Below, in pieces: positions 7,651-16,234 of a stretch of 64,000 bases of DNA. Origin of the DNA: Kribbella sp. VKM Ac-2568. Lineage in GTDB: Bacteria; Actinomycetota; Actinomycetes; Propionibacteriales; Kribbellaceae. The notes under the pieces were generated by a model. That model saw nothing but the letters and a program-made list of their open reading frames with translations. It searched no databases and had not been told where the DNA came from. The DNA lies in contig NZ_SLVF01000017.1 in NCBI RefSeq assembly GCF_004345365.1, forward strand, positions 124,001 to 188,000, read 5' to 3'. Numbering within the stretch: position 1 is the first letter of the stretch; every line of letters begins with the position of its first letter. Both the position numbers and the translations under genes were made by a program.

Positions 7651-8793
7651 TCAGATTCCCATCGTGCGGCCGATGATCTCCTTCATGATCTCGGTGGTGC
7701 CGCCGTAGATGGTCTGGACGCGGGTGTCGAGGTAGGCCTTGGCGATCGGGTACTCGGTCATGAAGCCGTAGCCGCCGTGCAGTTGCAGGCAGCGGTCGAC
7801 GACCTTCTTCTGCAGCTCGGTGGTCCACCACTTGGCCATCGCGGCGTCGGAGACGGTCAGCGCGCCGGCGTTGAGTTCCTCGATGCAGCGGTCGACGAAG
7901 ACCCGGGCGATCTGGGTCTCGGTGGCCAGCTCGGCGAGCACGAACCGGCTGTTCTGGAACGACCCGATCGGCCGTCCGAACGCCTTCCGGTCCTTCACGT
8001 ACTGCAGCGTCATCGCGATCATGCTCTCGCAGGCGGCGGCCGCCACCACCGCGATGCCGAGCCGCTCCTGCGGGAGTTTCTCCATCAGGTAGATGAAGCC
8101 CTTGCCCTCCTCGCCGAGCAGGTTCGCGGCGGGCACCCGGACGTTGTCGAAGAACAGCTCCGCGGTGTCCTGAGCCTTCAGCCCGATCTTGTCGAGGTTG
8201 CGGCCACGCTCGAACCCCTCCATCCCCCGCTCGACCATGAGCAGCGAGATGCCCTGGTACCCGGCGGCCGGGTCGGTCTTCGCGACCACCAGGACCAGGT
8301 CGGCCAGGATGCCGTTCGAGATGAACGTCTTCTGGCCGTTCAGGATGTAGTCGTCGCCGTCCCGGATGGCGGTCGTCTGGATGCCCTGCAGGTCGCTGCC
8401 GGCACCGGGCTCGGTCATCGCGATCGCAGTGATCGTCTCGCCCGTGCAGAACTTCGGCAGCCACCGCGCCTTCTGCTCCTCCGACGCGTAGTCGAGCAGG
8501 TACCCCGAGACGAGGTCCGCGTGGATCGTGAAGCCGGGGCCACTCGCGCGTGCCTTGGTGACCTCCTCGATCACCACCGCGTTGAACCGGAAGTCCCGCG
8601 CGCCACCACCGCCGTACTGCTCCGGAATCATGAAGCCGAGCAGGCCCGCGTCGCCGGCCGCGGTCCACAGCTCCCGCGGCACGATGCCGGCCTCCTCCCA
8701 GCTCTCGTGGTGCGGCACGATCTCCTTCTCGCAGAACGCGCGCGCGGTCTCGCGGAAGGCATCGTGATCGGCATCGAAGAGGTGACGTTCCAC
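7651..8793 (-). CDS. Acyl-CoA dehydrogenase
   Basis: A 380-residue flavoenzyme that introduces the trans-2 double bond in acyl-CoA. Family signatures are AMTEPGAGSDLQGIQT, the FISNGILADLVLVVAKT strand, RKAFGRPIGSFQNSRF, CLQLHGGYGFMTEYPI, and the C-terminal YGGTTEIMKEIIGR loop. The GTG start follows AGGAG by 8 nt. It lies 25 bp downstream of the racemase-like gene on the same strand, so both are probably read from the MerR-type promoter at 9951-9981. Confidence 0.93.
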   Translation of the reverse strand: MERHLFDADHDAFRETARAFCEKEIVPHHESWEEAGIVPRELWTAAGDAGLLGFMIPEQYGGGGARDFRFNAVVIEEVTKARASGPGFTIHADLVSGYLLDYASEEQKARWLPKFCTGETITAIAMTEPGAGSDLQGIQTTAIRDGDDYILNGQKTFISNGILADLVLVVAKTDPAAGYQGISLLMVERGMEGFERGRNLDKIGLKAQDTAELFFDNVRVPAANLLGEEGKGFIYLMEKLPQERLGIAVVAAAACESMIAMTLQYVKDRKAFGRPIGSFQNSRFVLAELATETQIARVFVDRCIEELNAGALTVSDAAMAKWWTTELQKKVVDRCLQLHGGYGFMTEYPIAKAYLDTRVQTIYGGTTEIMKEIIGRTMGI

Positions 8794-8818
8794 GGGCGGT
8801 CTCCTGGGTCTGAGAGGG

Positions 8819-9943
8819 TCAGTCGGCCTGTACTGCGGCGCCGGAGCGGAGGAGTTCGTCCACGTCGGCCACGCCCCAGTCGGTCAGGGCAGCGCGGGTG
8901 TGCAGCCCGGGCCGGGCCGGGGGGTCGGTCAGTTCCGAGGGCGTGCGCGAGAACCGCGGAGCGGGCGCCGCCTGCCGTACGCCGTCCTTCTCGACGAAGG
9001 TGGCCCGGGCGGCAAGATGCGGATGCTCGCCGGCCAGCGGGAGGACGGGTGACACGCAGGCGTCCGAGCCGTCGAACACGTCGGTCCACTCCGCCTGCGT
9101 ACGCTGCGCGAAGGTCTCGGTCAGCACCTTGCGGAGCTCCGGCCAGGTCGCCAGGTCGTACCGGTCCGGCACGGTGATCCCGAGCAACCGGATCAACTCG
9201 TCGTAGAACTGCGGTTCCAAAGCACCGACCGCCATGTACTGCGAGTCGGCCGTCTCGTACACGTCGTAGAAGGGTGCACCGGTGTCGAGGAGGTTCGTGC
9301 CGCGCTCCTGCTTCCAGCTCCCACCCGCCAGCGCGCCGAGCAACATCGTGGTGAGGTGCGCCGAGCCGTCCACGATCGCGGCGTCGACGACCTGCCCCTG
9401 ACCACTCCCCCGGGCTTCGACCAGCGCGGCGAGCACGCCGACCACCAGGTACAGGGAGCCGCCGGCGAAGTCGCCGAGCAGGTTCGCCGGCACCTGCGGC
9501 GGTCCACCCGCCCGGCCGATCAGGTGCAAGGCACCCGACAGCGCCAGGTAGTCGATGTCGTGCCCGGCCGTCTGAGCGAGCGGACCGTCCTGGCCCCAGC
9601 CGGTCATCCGCCCGTAGACCAGCTTCGGGTTGACCTCGTGGCATGCCTCGGGACCGAGGCCGAGCCGCTCGGCGACCCCGGGCCTGAAACCCTCGACCAG
9701 CACGTCGGCGCCCGCGACCAGCTGGAGCACCGCGTCGATCGCCGCTGGGTTCTTCAAGTCCATCGCGACGTTGCGCCGGCCGCGGTTCACCAGTTCGAGC
9801 TCGGGCGGTCCCATCGCGAGCCCACCGCCCGGCCGCTCGATCCGGAGCACCTCCGCGCCGAGCTCGGCCAGCAGCATGCAGGCGAACGGCGCCGGCCCGA
9901 TCCCGGCCAGCTCGACGACCTTCACCCCATCCAACGGCCCCAT
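8819..9943 (-). CDS. mcr: CaiB/BaiF CoA-transferase family protein, probable alpha-methylacyl-CoA racemase
   Basis: A 374-residue family III CoA-transferase fold protein. The N-terminus GVKVVELAGIGPAPFACML, the GHDIDYLALSGAL segment (catalytic His and Asp) and LLGDFAGGSLYLVVGVL (the Asp of the Mycobacterium MCR type) point to 2-methylacyl-CoA epimerisation rather than CoA transfer. It would feed methyl-branched fatty or sterol side-chain acids to beta-oxidation. The ATG at 9943 is preferred over the ATG at 9952 because the latter overlaps the -10 box. Transcription would then start at or near this ATG (leaderless). The next gene is an acyl-CoA dehydrogenase, a sensible partner. Confidence 0.85.
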   Translation of the reverse strand: MGPLDGVKVVELAGIGPAPFACMLLAELGAEVLRIERPGGGLAMGPPELELVNRGRRNVAMDLKNPAAIDAVLQLVAGADVLVEGFRPGVAERLGLGPEACHEVNPKLVYGRMTGWGQDGPLAQTAGHDIDYLALSGALHLIGRAGGPPQVPANLLGDFAGGSLYLVVGVLAALVEARGSGQGQVVDAAIVDGSAHLTTMLLGALAGGSWKQERGTNLLDTGAPFYDVYETADSQYMAVGALEPQFYDELIRLLGITVPDRYDLATWPELRKVLTETFAQRTQAEWTDVFDGSDACVSPVLPLAGEHPHLAARATFVEKDGVRQAAPAPRFSRTPSELTDPPARPGLHTRAALTDWGVADVDELLRSGAAVQAD

Positions 9944-9950
9944 GCGGGCC

Positions 9951-9981
9951 ATTGTGACAGTACGACTGTCACAGTAGTCAA
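9951..9981 (-). promoter_or_regulatory. MerR-type promoter/operator of the racemase/acyl-CoA dehydrogenase operon
   Basis: On the reverse strand, TTGACT (9976-9981), a 19-bp spacer and CACAAT (9951-9956) enclose the inverted repeat TGTGACAG-N5-CTGTCACA. Box sequences, spacing and dyad position match the thiolase promoter at 5104-5134 base for base in layout. The same MerR protein is the obvious candidate regulator (inference). Confidence 0.8.
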
Positions 9982-10385
9982 GTCACTGTCCGCCGCGGCA
10001 GCGCTCTGACGGCCAGGGCGATCACCCCGAACGGCAGCAGCACCGACAGCACGACGGCGATGAGCAGCCCGGCCGACAACACCGGCGAATCGCCCTCCAG
10101 ATGCTCCGCGTGGAAGATCGCGTGCGGGAAGGAGAAGGCCAGATAGGCCAGCAGGGCGACGATCACCAGGCGACGCTCCAGCCAGATCGCCGCGGCGATG
10201 ACCACCACGGCCAGTCCGAGCGTGGCGCCGCCGAAGTCGCGGAACAGATGCTCGCTGTACGGCGGGGTCCAGTCGACCGTCGGCACGTCGTTGTAGAAGC
10301 TCGCCGGGAACAGCAACGTCCACACCCCGAGCACCACCTGGATCGCGGCCAGCACGATCAGGCCCGCCCTCACCAGGCCCCTCAC
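9978..10385 (-). CDS. Small integral membrane protein of unknown function
   Basis: A 135-residue protein with four probable membrane segments, around LIVLAAIQVVLGVWTLLF, GLAVVVIAAAIWL, IVALLAYLAFSF and the C-terminal IAVVLSVLLPFGVIALAV. A cytosolic-side HAIFHAEHLEGD loop is histidine-rich. The GTG start at 10385 overlaps the stop of the NAD(P)-binding gene (GTGA), so it belongs to the ECF41 sigma-factor operon. I do not recognise a named family. Confidence 0.7.
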   Translation of the reverse strand: MRGLVRAGLIVLAAIQVVLGVWTLLFPASFYNDVPTVDWTPPYSEHLFRDFGGATLGLAVVVIAAAIWLERRLVIVALLAYLAFSFPHAIFHAEHLEGDSPVLSAGLLIAVVLSVLLPFGVIALAVRALPRRTVT

Positions 10386-11131
10386 GCTGACACCCCGAAG
10401 CGGTCGGCGAGGAAGTCCGCGAAGGTCCGCCGCCCGTAGCCGGCCCCGAACGCGTAGGCAGCGCCAGCGCGGTACGCGCCGAAGGCCTTGCCCGGCAGCC
10501 GCAGGGGAACTACCGGCCGACGCGATCCCTTGGCTTGTTTCCAAGCGCGGGCCAGAGCCGGGAGGTTGGTCTGCTCGGGACCGCCGATGTCGGGGAGCCG
10601 CCCGGCGGGCGCACCACCGGCGATCTCGGTCAGCCGTACGGCGACGTCCTCGACCGCGATCGGCTGAGTCTTCACTGCCGGCGCGAGCAGCACGGGCAGG
10701 AACCTCTGCGCGCTGAGAATCTCGTCCACCAGATTATGGAACTGGGTGGCGCGCAGGATCGAGTACGGGATCTTCGACTCGGTCGCGAGCCGCTCGATCT
10801 CCACCTTGTCGCGGTAGTACGGCGTCGGGATCTGGTCGATCCCGACGATCGAGATCAGTACCAGATGGCCGATCCCGGCGGCACCGACGACTTCGAGCAG
10901 CCGCTGCAGCTGTGCGACGTCCTGGTGCCCGCGGCTGGTCGCCAGATGGACGACGGTGTCCACCCCGTCGACGGCCTCACGGAGGCCGGCGCCGGTGGAC
11001 AGGTCGCCGGTCAGCAGACCCGGCCCGCGCTGACGGCTCAGCACCCGTACTTCGTGGCCTGCCCGACGGAGGCGTTCGACCGTCGGGCGGCCGACCGTAC
11101 CTGTTCCTCCGGTGACGAGGATGGTTCGCAT
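10382..11131 (-). CDS. NAD(P)-binding (NmrA-like/atypical SDR) oxidoreductase
   Basis: A 249-residue Rossmann protein starting MRTILVTGGTGTVGRPTVERL with the GGTGTVG dinucleotide motif. It has an HLVLISIVGID strand and YSILRATQFHNLVDEIL, typical of NmrA-like or nucleoside-diphosphate-sugar epimerase-type atypical SDRs. AAAGGAC precedes the ATG. It begins 18 bp after the sigma factor. ECF41 sigma factors are known to sit beside carboxymuconolactone decarboxylases, oxidoreductases or epimerases, and this gene fills that partner role. The substrate is unknown. Confidence 0.85.
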   Translation of the reverse strand: MRTILVTGGTGTVGRPTVERLRRAGHEVRVLSRQRGPGLLTGDLSTGAGLREAVDGVDTVVHLATSRGHQDVAQLQRLLEVVGAAGIGHLVLISIVGIDQIPTPYYRDKVEIERLATESKIPYSILRATQFHNLVDEILSAQRFLPVLLAPAVKTQPIAVEDVAVRLTEIAGGAPAGRLPDIGGPEQTNLPALARAWKQAKGSRRPVVPLRLPGKAFGAYRAGAAYAFGAGYGRRTFADFLADRFGVSA

Positions 11132-11149
11132 GGAATGGTGTCCTTTCGT

Positions 11150-12076
11150 TCACCAGCCCAGACTCGACAGCCCTCCGATTCGTGACAACTGCCGCTCGGC
11201 GAAGCTCAGTTTGTCCGGATTCATCGCCAGCTCCACCGCCACGAGTCGGTCCTGGTCGTCGAACCGGAGGAAGCACACAGCGCGTACTCCGTCAGGGCCG
11301 ACGGCAACCACCGCGGGCTCGCCGTTGACCTCGGCGAATCCCGGCACGACACCGGCGCCGAACTTCTCCAGGGCGCCGATCAGGTAGCGAGCCACCTTCT
11401 GCCGGCCGATCACCGGGTTGCGGGCCGCCACGACCTTGCCGCCACCGTCCGCCCGGGACACGACGTCCTCGGCCAGCAACGCCTCCAGCGCGGCGATGTC
11501 GCCGAGCTGCGCTGCCGCGACGAACCGTTCCACCAGTTGCCGCCATCGCCCCGGATCCACCCGCCGCGGCGGCGTCTCGGCCGCGACTCGCTTGCGCGCC
11601 CTCGACTGCAACTGCCGTGCGTTCGCCTCCGTAGTACCGATGAGCTCGGCGACCTCGCGATGGCTGTAGCCGAATGCCTCGCGCAGCACGTACGCCGCGC
11701 GCTCGGCCGGGCTGAGACGTTCGAGCAACATCAGCAGGGCCATCGACACCGATTCGCGCTCGGCCACCACCTCGAGCGGGCCCAGGTCGTCCAGCCGTGG
11801 ATCGGTCAGAACCGGCTCGGGCAGCCACTCGCCGACGTAGGTCTCACGACGGGCGCGGGCGGTCGTCAGCCGGGTCAGGCAGAGGTTCGTGACGGTCTTC
11901 GCCAGGTAGGCGGCCGGGTCGTCCACGCGGGAGCGATCGGTGGCCTGCCAGCGGAGCCAGGCGTCCTGCAGCACTTCCTCGGCATCGGTGGCCGTGCCGA
12001 GGATCCGGTACGCGATGCCGAACATCCGGCCTCGCTGCTGCTGGAACACCTCCAGCCCGTCCACGTCGACTGACAC
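11150..12076 (-). CDS. sigJ: ECF41-type RNA polymerase sigma factor (SigJ-like) with SnoaL-like C-terminal domain
   Basis: A 308-residue sigma-70 factor. Region 2 contains RMFGIAYRILGTATDAEEVLQDAWLRW, and region 4 has the YVLREAFGYSHREVAELIGT helix-turn-helix. A WLPEP motif lies between them. A C-terminal SnoaL/NTF2-like domain ends with MNPDKL. WLPEP and NPDKL are diagnostic for ECF41, whose C-terminal domain modulates its own activity instead of a separate anti-sigma factor. The GTG start lacks a strong ribosome binding site. Downstream genes in the same direction are the NAD(P)-binding protein and a membrane protein. Confidence 0.9.
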   Translation of the reverse strand: MSVDVDGLEVFQQQRGRMFGIAYRILGTATDAEEVLQDAWLRWQATDRSRVDDPAAYLAKTVTNLCLTRLTTARARRETYVGEWLPEPVLTDPRLDDLGPLEVVAERESVSMALLMLLERLSPAERAAYVLREAFGYSHREVAELIGTTEANARQLQSRARKRVAAETPPRRVDPGRWRQLVERFVAAAQLGDIAALEALLAEDVVSRADGGGKVVAARNPVIGRQKVARYLIGALEKFGAGVVPGFAEVNGEPAVVAVGPDGVRAVCFLRFDDQDRLVAVELAMNPDKLSFAERQLSRIGGLSSLGW

Positions 12077-12117
12077 CGCACCATGATCTCAGCACCCGCG
12101 GGGCAGCCGGCGGAAGG

Positions 12118-12687
12118 TCAGTCGCGGAATGTCTCCGCGGCCTGTTGCACCTTCGCCAAGTAGGCCTGCCAGCCCTCCTCGTCGAGCATGTCCGCATCGG
12201 AGCCGCCCCGGCCGTCGATCAACTCACGGACGACGTCGGCGTGGCCGGCATGGTGCGCGGTCTCGGCGACCATGCGGATCAGCAGCACGCCCAGAGTGGT
12301 CTTGCGCCCGCCCTCCGGCCAGTGCGCCACCTCGCCAGGGGTGTCCAGGTCGAGCTCGGAGACCGTCTGGTCCGCGAAGGCGCAGGCCCGTTGATACAGG
12401 CCGATGAGGTAGTCGCTGCTCTCCGACGGCAGCGCCCACATGTCCGCGCCCTCCCAGATCGACTCGTCCTCGACCCAGGCCAGCTTCTCCCCGGGCGCCC
12501 GCCCGAAGCTCTCCCCCAGGTACATGTACTCGAGGCCGGCCAGGTGCTTCACCAGGCCGAGCAGGTTCGTCCCGGAGGGCACCAGTGGTCTACGACGGTC
12601 GTACTCACTCAGACCGTCGAGCTTCGCCAGCATCACCGCGCGGGACTCCCGGAGTTTGCTGTGCAGTTCTGCCTTGATGTCCGTCAT
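12118..12687 (-). CDS. DinB-fold protein (DUF664 type)
   Basis: A 189-residue four-helix DinB/mycothiol-transferase-like protein. Visible are PSGTNLLGLVKHLAGLEYMYLG (first His) and LLIRMVAETAHHAGHADVVRELIDG (the His cluster), which together give the three-His metal site of the superfamily. Many actinobacterial members act as thiol-dependent detoxifying transferases; the actual substrate here is unknown. The ATG at 12687 is chosen for GGAGG 8 nt upstream. It runs in the same direction as the sigma gene, 41 bp before it. Confidence 0.86.
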   Translation of the reverse strand: MTDIKAELHSKLRESRAVMLAKLDGLSEYDRRRPLVPSGTNLLGLVKHLAGLEYMYLGESFGRAPGEKLAWVEDESIWEGADMWALPSESSDYLIGLYQRACAFADQTVSELDLDTPGEVAHWPEGGRKTTLGVLLIRMVAETAHHAGHADVVRELIDGRGGSDADMLDEEGWQAYLAKVQQAAETFRD

Positions 12688-12721
12688 CCGAAGAGCCTCC
12701 CAGTCGAGTTTCTCGGCGACG

Positions 12722-14206
12722 CTAGTCCACGCTGCCGACAGTTTCCGTCGGTGCGCCGGGCGGGATGAACGGAACCCCGGCAGGGGCGCCACCCTCGATC
12801 AGCGCCAGCAGAGCGGCCGTGTCCAGATGCTCGTCGATCGCATCGGCGAGCCGGTCGAGCCGGGACTCTCGCAGCGCGGCGAACGACACGGACCCGTCCG
12901 GCGCAGCCTTGCCCGCCAACCCGGCCACCTCGGTCAGGAAGGCCCGTCGAGCCGCGTCATCGTCGAGCAACCCGTGCCAGATCGTCCCCCAGACCACCCC
13001 GGACCGGCACCCACCAGGGAACTCGCCGGCCTCCCCGGTCACCGTCACCACCCCGTGATGGATCTCGTACGCCGTCGGCGCCGGGCGGGCCAGCACCTTC
13101 ACCGCGGCGAACTCCGTTGCCACCGGCAACAGCCCGAGGCCGCGGTGGTCGCCGCCACCCTCGACTCCCAGCGGATCCGAGATCGACTCCCCGAGCAACT
13201 GGTAGCCACCGCAGATCCCCAGCACAGGTCGTCCCGCCGCGACCCGACCGGCCACGGCATCCGCCAGGCCGGTGGAACGCAACCAGGCCAGGTCCGCGGT
13301 CGTCGCCCGCGACCCCGGGAGCACCACCAGATCCGCATCGCGGACCTCGGCCGGGCTCGCGGTGAAGAACACACTCGTGGTCGGCTCGACCGCGAGCGCG
13401 TCCAGATCCGTGAAGTTGCTGATCCGCGGGAACCGAACTACCGCGATCGTGAGCACCTCTCCCGCACCGGACGAGGCACGGCGGGCCGGTACGTCGAGGG
13501 CGTCCTCCGAGTCCAGCCAGAGATCCGGCAACCACGGGATCACCCCATAGGTGGGACGACCGGTCACGGCCCGGAGCATGTCGATCCCGGGCTGGAGCAA
13601 CGACACGTCCCCGCGGAACTTGTTCACCACGAACCCGCTGATCAACCGCTGGTCCGCCGCGTCGAGCAGCGCCACCGTGCCGAACATCGACGCGAAGACT
13701 CCACCCCGGTCGATGTCACCGACCACCACGACCGGCGCCTGGGCGTGCCGGGCGAGCCCCATGTTCACGTAGTCGGCCCGCCGCAGGTTGATCTCCGTCG
13801 GACTCCCCGCGCCCTCGCTGATCACCATGTCGTACCGGCTCGCGAGGTCGTCGTACGCGGCGAAGGCCGCCTTGGCCAGCTCGGCCCGCTCGGTGAGGAA
13901 GCCCCGGGCAGTCAGCTCACCCCAGGGCTCCCCCATCAGTACTACGTGACTGCGGCGATCGCTGCCCGGCTTCAGCAGGACCGGGTTCATCGCTGCCTCG
14001 GGTTCCGCGCCGGCGGCGACGGCCTGGATCCACTGGGCCCGGCCGATCTCGGCGCCGTCGGCACAGACCATCGAGTTGTTCGACATGTTCTGCGCCTTGA
14101 ACGGAGCAACCCGGACGCCTTGCCGGGCCAGCCACCGGCACAAGGCGGTCACGACGGTCGTCTTCCCCGCATCGGACGTCGTACCGGCGACCAGAAGTGA
14201 ACCCAC
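12722..14206 (-). CDS. cobQ: Cobyric acid synthase
   Basis: A 494-residue glutamine-dependent amidase that amidates four side chains of adenosylcobyrinic a,c-diamide. The N-terminal dethiobiotin-synthetase-like part has GTTSDAGKTTVVTALCRWLA (P-loop) and PFKAQNMSNNSMVC. The C-terminal class I amidotransferase part has GICGGYQLLGE, with the nucleophilic Cys. The length is normal. The GTG start gives the MGSLLVAGTTSDAGKT N-terminus. It is an isolated cobalamin gene with a 35-bp gap to the DinB gene. Confidence 0.95.
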   Translation of the reverse strand: MGSLLVAGTTSDAGKTTVVTALCRWLARQGVRVAPFKAQNMSNNSMVCADGAEIGRAQWIQAVAAGAEPEAAMNPVLLKPGSDRRSHVVLMGEPWGELTARGFLTERAELAKAAFAAYDDLASRYDMVISEGAGSPTEINLRRADYVNMGLARHAQAPVVVVGDIDRGGVFASMFGTVALLDAADQRLISGFVVNKFRGDVSLLQPGIDMLRAVTGRPTYGVIPWLPDLWLDSEDALDVPARRASSGAGEVLTIAVVRFPRISNFTDLDALAVEPTTSVFFTASPAEVRDADLVVLPGSRATTADLAWLRSTGLADAVAGRVAAGRPVLGICGGYQLLGESISDPLGVEGGGDHRGLGLLPVATEFAAVKVLARPAPTAYEIHHGVVTVTGEAGEFPGGCRSGVVWGTIWHGLLDDDAARRAFLTEVAGLAGKAAPDGSVSFAALRESRLDRLADAIDEHLDTAALLALIEGGAPAGVPFIPPGAPTETVGSVD

Positions 14207-14215
14207 GGCGCGATC

Positions 14216-15805
14216 TTAGGCTGACGGCTTCTCCGGCTTCTCCCCCTGCTGGTCGGGCGGGAGCACCGGGGTGATGCGGCGGCCCTGGGCATCGGTGCTG
14301 GGCAGCCGCGGTCTGGTGCCCTGGAAGCGGGTCGAGGAAGCGGTCTCGCGCGCCGAGAGCGGCTTCGCGACGTTCTCCAGCGACTGGCCTTCCGCGTCGA
14401 CCCCGAAGAACCAGGCGATCAGACCACCGATCAGCATCACGCAGGCGCCGATGATGTAACCGACCGTCAGCGGACCCCGGGCCGGGTTCTCGCCCTCACC
14501 GATCAGCGACGCGAACAGGAACGGCGCCACCACACCACCGGTGAGCTGCGAGATCGCGAAGAAGAACGAGATCGCCTGGCCGCGCAGCTCGATCGGGAAG
14601 ATCTCGCTGACCGTCAGGTACGCCGAGGACGCTCCCGCCGAGGCGAAGAAGAACACCACGCACCACAGACCGGTCAGCGTCGCCGCGGTCAGCACGCCCG
14701 CGTTGAACAGCAGCGCGGTGATGAACAGCACGACAGCCGAGATCGAGTACGTGGCGAGGATCATCTTGCGCCGGCCGATGGTGTCGAAGAGATGGCCCAG
14801 CAGCAGCGGTCCGGCCAGGTTGCCGATCGCGAACGGGAAGAAGTACAGCGCGATGCTCGAGTCGTCCAGCCCGAAGTAGGTGTTCAGCACCAGCGCGTAG
14901 GTGAAGAAGATCGCGTTGTAGAGGAAAGCCTGCGTGACCATCATCGAGAAGCCGAGGAACGACCTGCTGCGGTAGTCGCGCAACATCACCCGGGCGATCT
15001 CGCGGTACGTCACCGGCGGGTAGTCGACCACGTTGATGGCCTCGTCGTCGGTCACCTCGCGCAGTTCGCCACCCTGGCGGCGGACCGTCTCCTCGATCCG
15101 GTCGACGGTGGCCTCGGCCTCCTCGACCCGGCCGTGCGTCATCAGCCAGCGCGGGCTCTCGGGGATGTGCCTGCGCAGGTAGATGATCATCAGGCCCATC
15201 ACCGGCCCGATCAGGAAGCACAGCCGCCAGCCCCACTCGATCGGCACCAGGTCGTCGTTCAGGAAGACCAGGCCGACCGCGGAACCGATCAGCGCGCCGG
15301 CCCAGTAGGTGCCGTTCACGCCGATGTCCACCCGGCCGCGGTACTTCGACGGGATCAGCTCGTCGATCGCGGAGTTGATCGCGGCGTACTCACCGCCGAT
15401 CCCCATCCCGGCCACGAAGCGGCAGACGGCGAGCGACCAGAAGTCCCAGCTCAGCCCGGCCGCGCCGGAGGCGATCAGGTAGACCAGCAGGGTGATGATG
15501 AACAGGCTCCGGCGACCCCACTTGTCGGTCAGCCGGCCGAACACGAGCGCGCCGACGACCTCGCCGGCCAGGTAGATCGACGCGAGCAGACCGACCTGCT
15601 GGGTACTCAGCCCGAGGGTCTGCGGCTCCTTCAGCACGTTGCCGACCAGCGAGACCAGCTGGATCTCCAGACCGTCGAGGATCCAGGAGACACCGAGACC
15701 GACGACGATCATCCAGTGGAACCTCGTCCACGGCAGCCGGTCCATCCTGGCGGGTACCAGACTCGGTATCGCCCTACCCTCGTCCAACGCGTGCTCGGTG
15801 CTCAT
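14216..15805 (-). CDS. MFS transporter (sugar/metabolite:proton symporter family)
   Basis: A 529-residue, 12-segment carrier. It shows GRLTDKWGRRSLFI after segment 2 and GGEYAAINSAIDELIPSKYRGRVD after segment 4, plus RRHIPESPRWLMTHGRVEEAE in the central loop. These are hallmarks of the sugar-porter/metabolite-H+ symporter branch. The C-terminal 60 residues are hydrophilic and cytosolic. AGGAGG sits 8 nt before the ATG. The substrate cannot be told from the sequence. It follows no obvious catabolic gene. Confidence 0.88.
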   Translation of the reverse strand: MSTEHALDEGRAIPSLVPARMDRLPWTRFHWMIVVGLGVSWILDGLEIQLVSLVGNVLKEPQTLGLSTQQVGLLASIYLAGEVVGALVFGRLTDKWGRRSLFIITLLVYLIASGAAGLSWDFWSLAVCRFVAGMGIGGEYAAINSAIDELIPSKYRGRVDIGVNGTYWAGALIGSAVGLVFLNDDLVPIEWGWRLCFLIGPVMGLMIIYLRRHIPESPRWLMTHGRVEEAEATVDRIEETVRRQGGELREVTDDEAINVVDYPPVTYREIARVMLRDYRSRSFLGFSMMVTQAFLYNAIFFTYALVLNTYFGLDDSSIALYFFPFAIGNLAGPLLLGHLFDTIGRRKMILATYSISAVVLFITALLFNAGVLTAATLTGLWCVVFFFASAGASSAYLTVSEIFPIELRGQAISFFFAISQLTGGVVAPFLFASLIGEGENPARGPLTVGYIIGACVMLIGGLIAWFFGVDAEGQSLENVAKPLSARETASSTRFQGTRPRLPSTDAQGRRITPVLPPDQQGEKPEKPSA

Positions 15806-15931
15806 CAGCCACTCCTCCTGGCCCGTTGCGATCGTCCGCTGGACTCGGTACCCCCACGGTCACGAACCCAAAACCCACCGTCATCCGGACGGCCGGATCG
15901 CCTTGCCGGGGGGCTGATTAGAGTGGCTGGT

Positions 15932-16234
15932 ATGGACAACGAGATCACCATCGCGGACGCGCCGGACCGCAGCCGGTACGAGGCCCACGATGCCGACGGC
16001 AACCTGATGGGCTTCGTCGACTACAGACTGACCAGCTCGGCGATCGCCTTCCTGCACGCGGAGACCCTGCCGGACTACCGCGGCCGCGGCGTGGCGGGCA
16101 AGATCGCGGTCAAGTCGCTCGAGGACGCCCGGGACGCCGGGCTGCGGGTCAAGCCGCTGTGCCCCTTCTACAAGCAATTCCTCGAGGAGCACACCGAGTA
16201 CGCCGACCTCGTCGGCGCCCCGGAAGCGAAGTGA
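15932..16234 (+). CDS. GNAT-fold N-acetyltransferase-like protein (YjdJ type)
   Basis: A 100-residue short GNAT protein. It has MGFVDYRLTSSAIAFLHAET, then PDYRGRGVAGKIAVKSLEDAR with the acetyl-CoA loop RGRGVA, and the VKPLCPFYKQFLEEHTEYADL ending typical of the YjdJ-type branch. Its TGA overlaps the GTG of the next gene by 4 bp, so it is coupled to the YbaK-like protein. The substrate is unknown. Confidence 0.85.
   Translation: MDNEITIADAPDRSRYEAHDADGNLMGFVDYRLTSSAIAFLHAETLPDYRGRGVAGKIAVKSLEDARDAGLRVKPLCPFYKQFLEEHTEYADLVGAPEAK

Noticed and set aside
7021..9177. 718-residue forward frame across the molybdoenzyme and acyl-CoA dehydrogenase region
   Set aside because: Shadow frame; the reverse strand carries three recognised enzymes with good starts.
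14792..15931. N-terminal extension of the YjdJ-type GNAT frame by about 380 residues
   Set aside because: The extension lies antisense to the MFS gene and has Arg/Asp/His-rich shadow composition; the ATG at 15932 gives the natural length.
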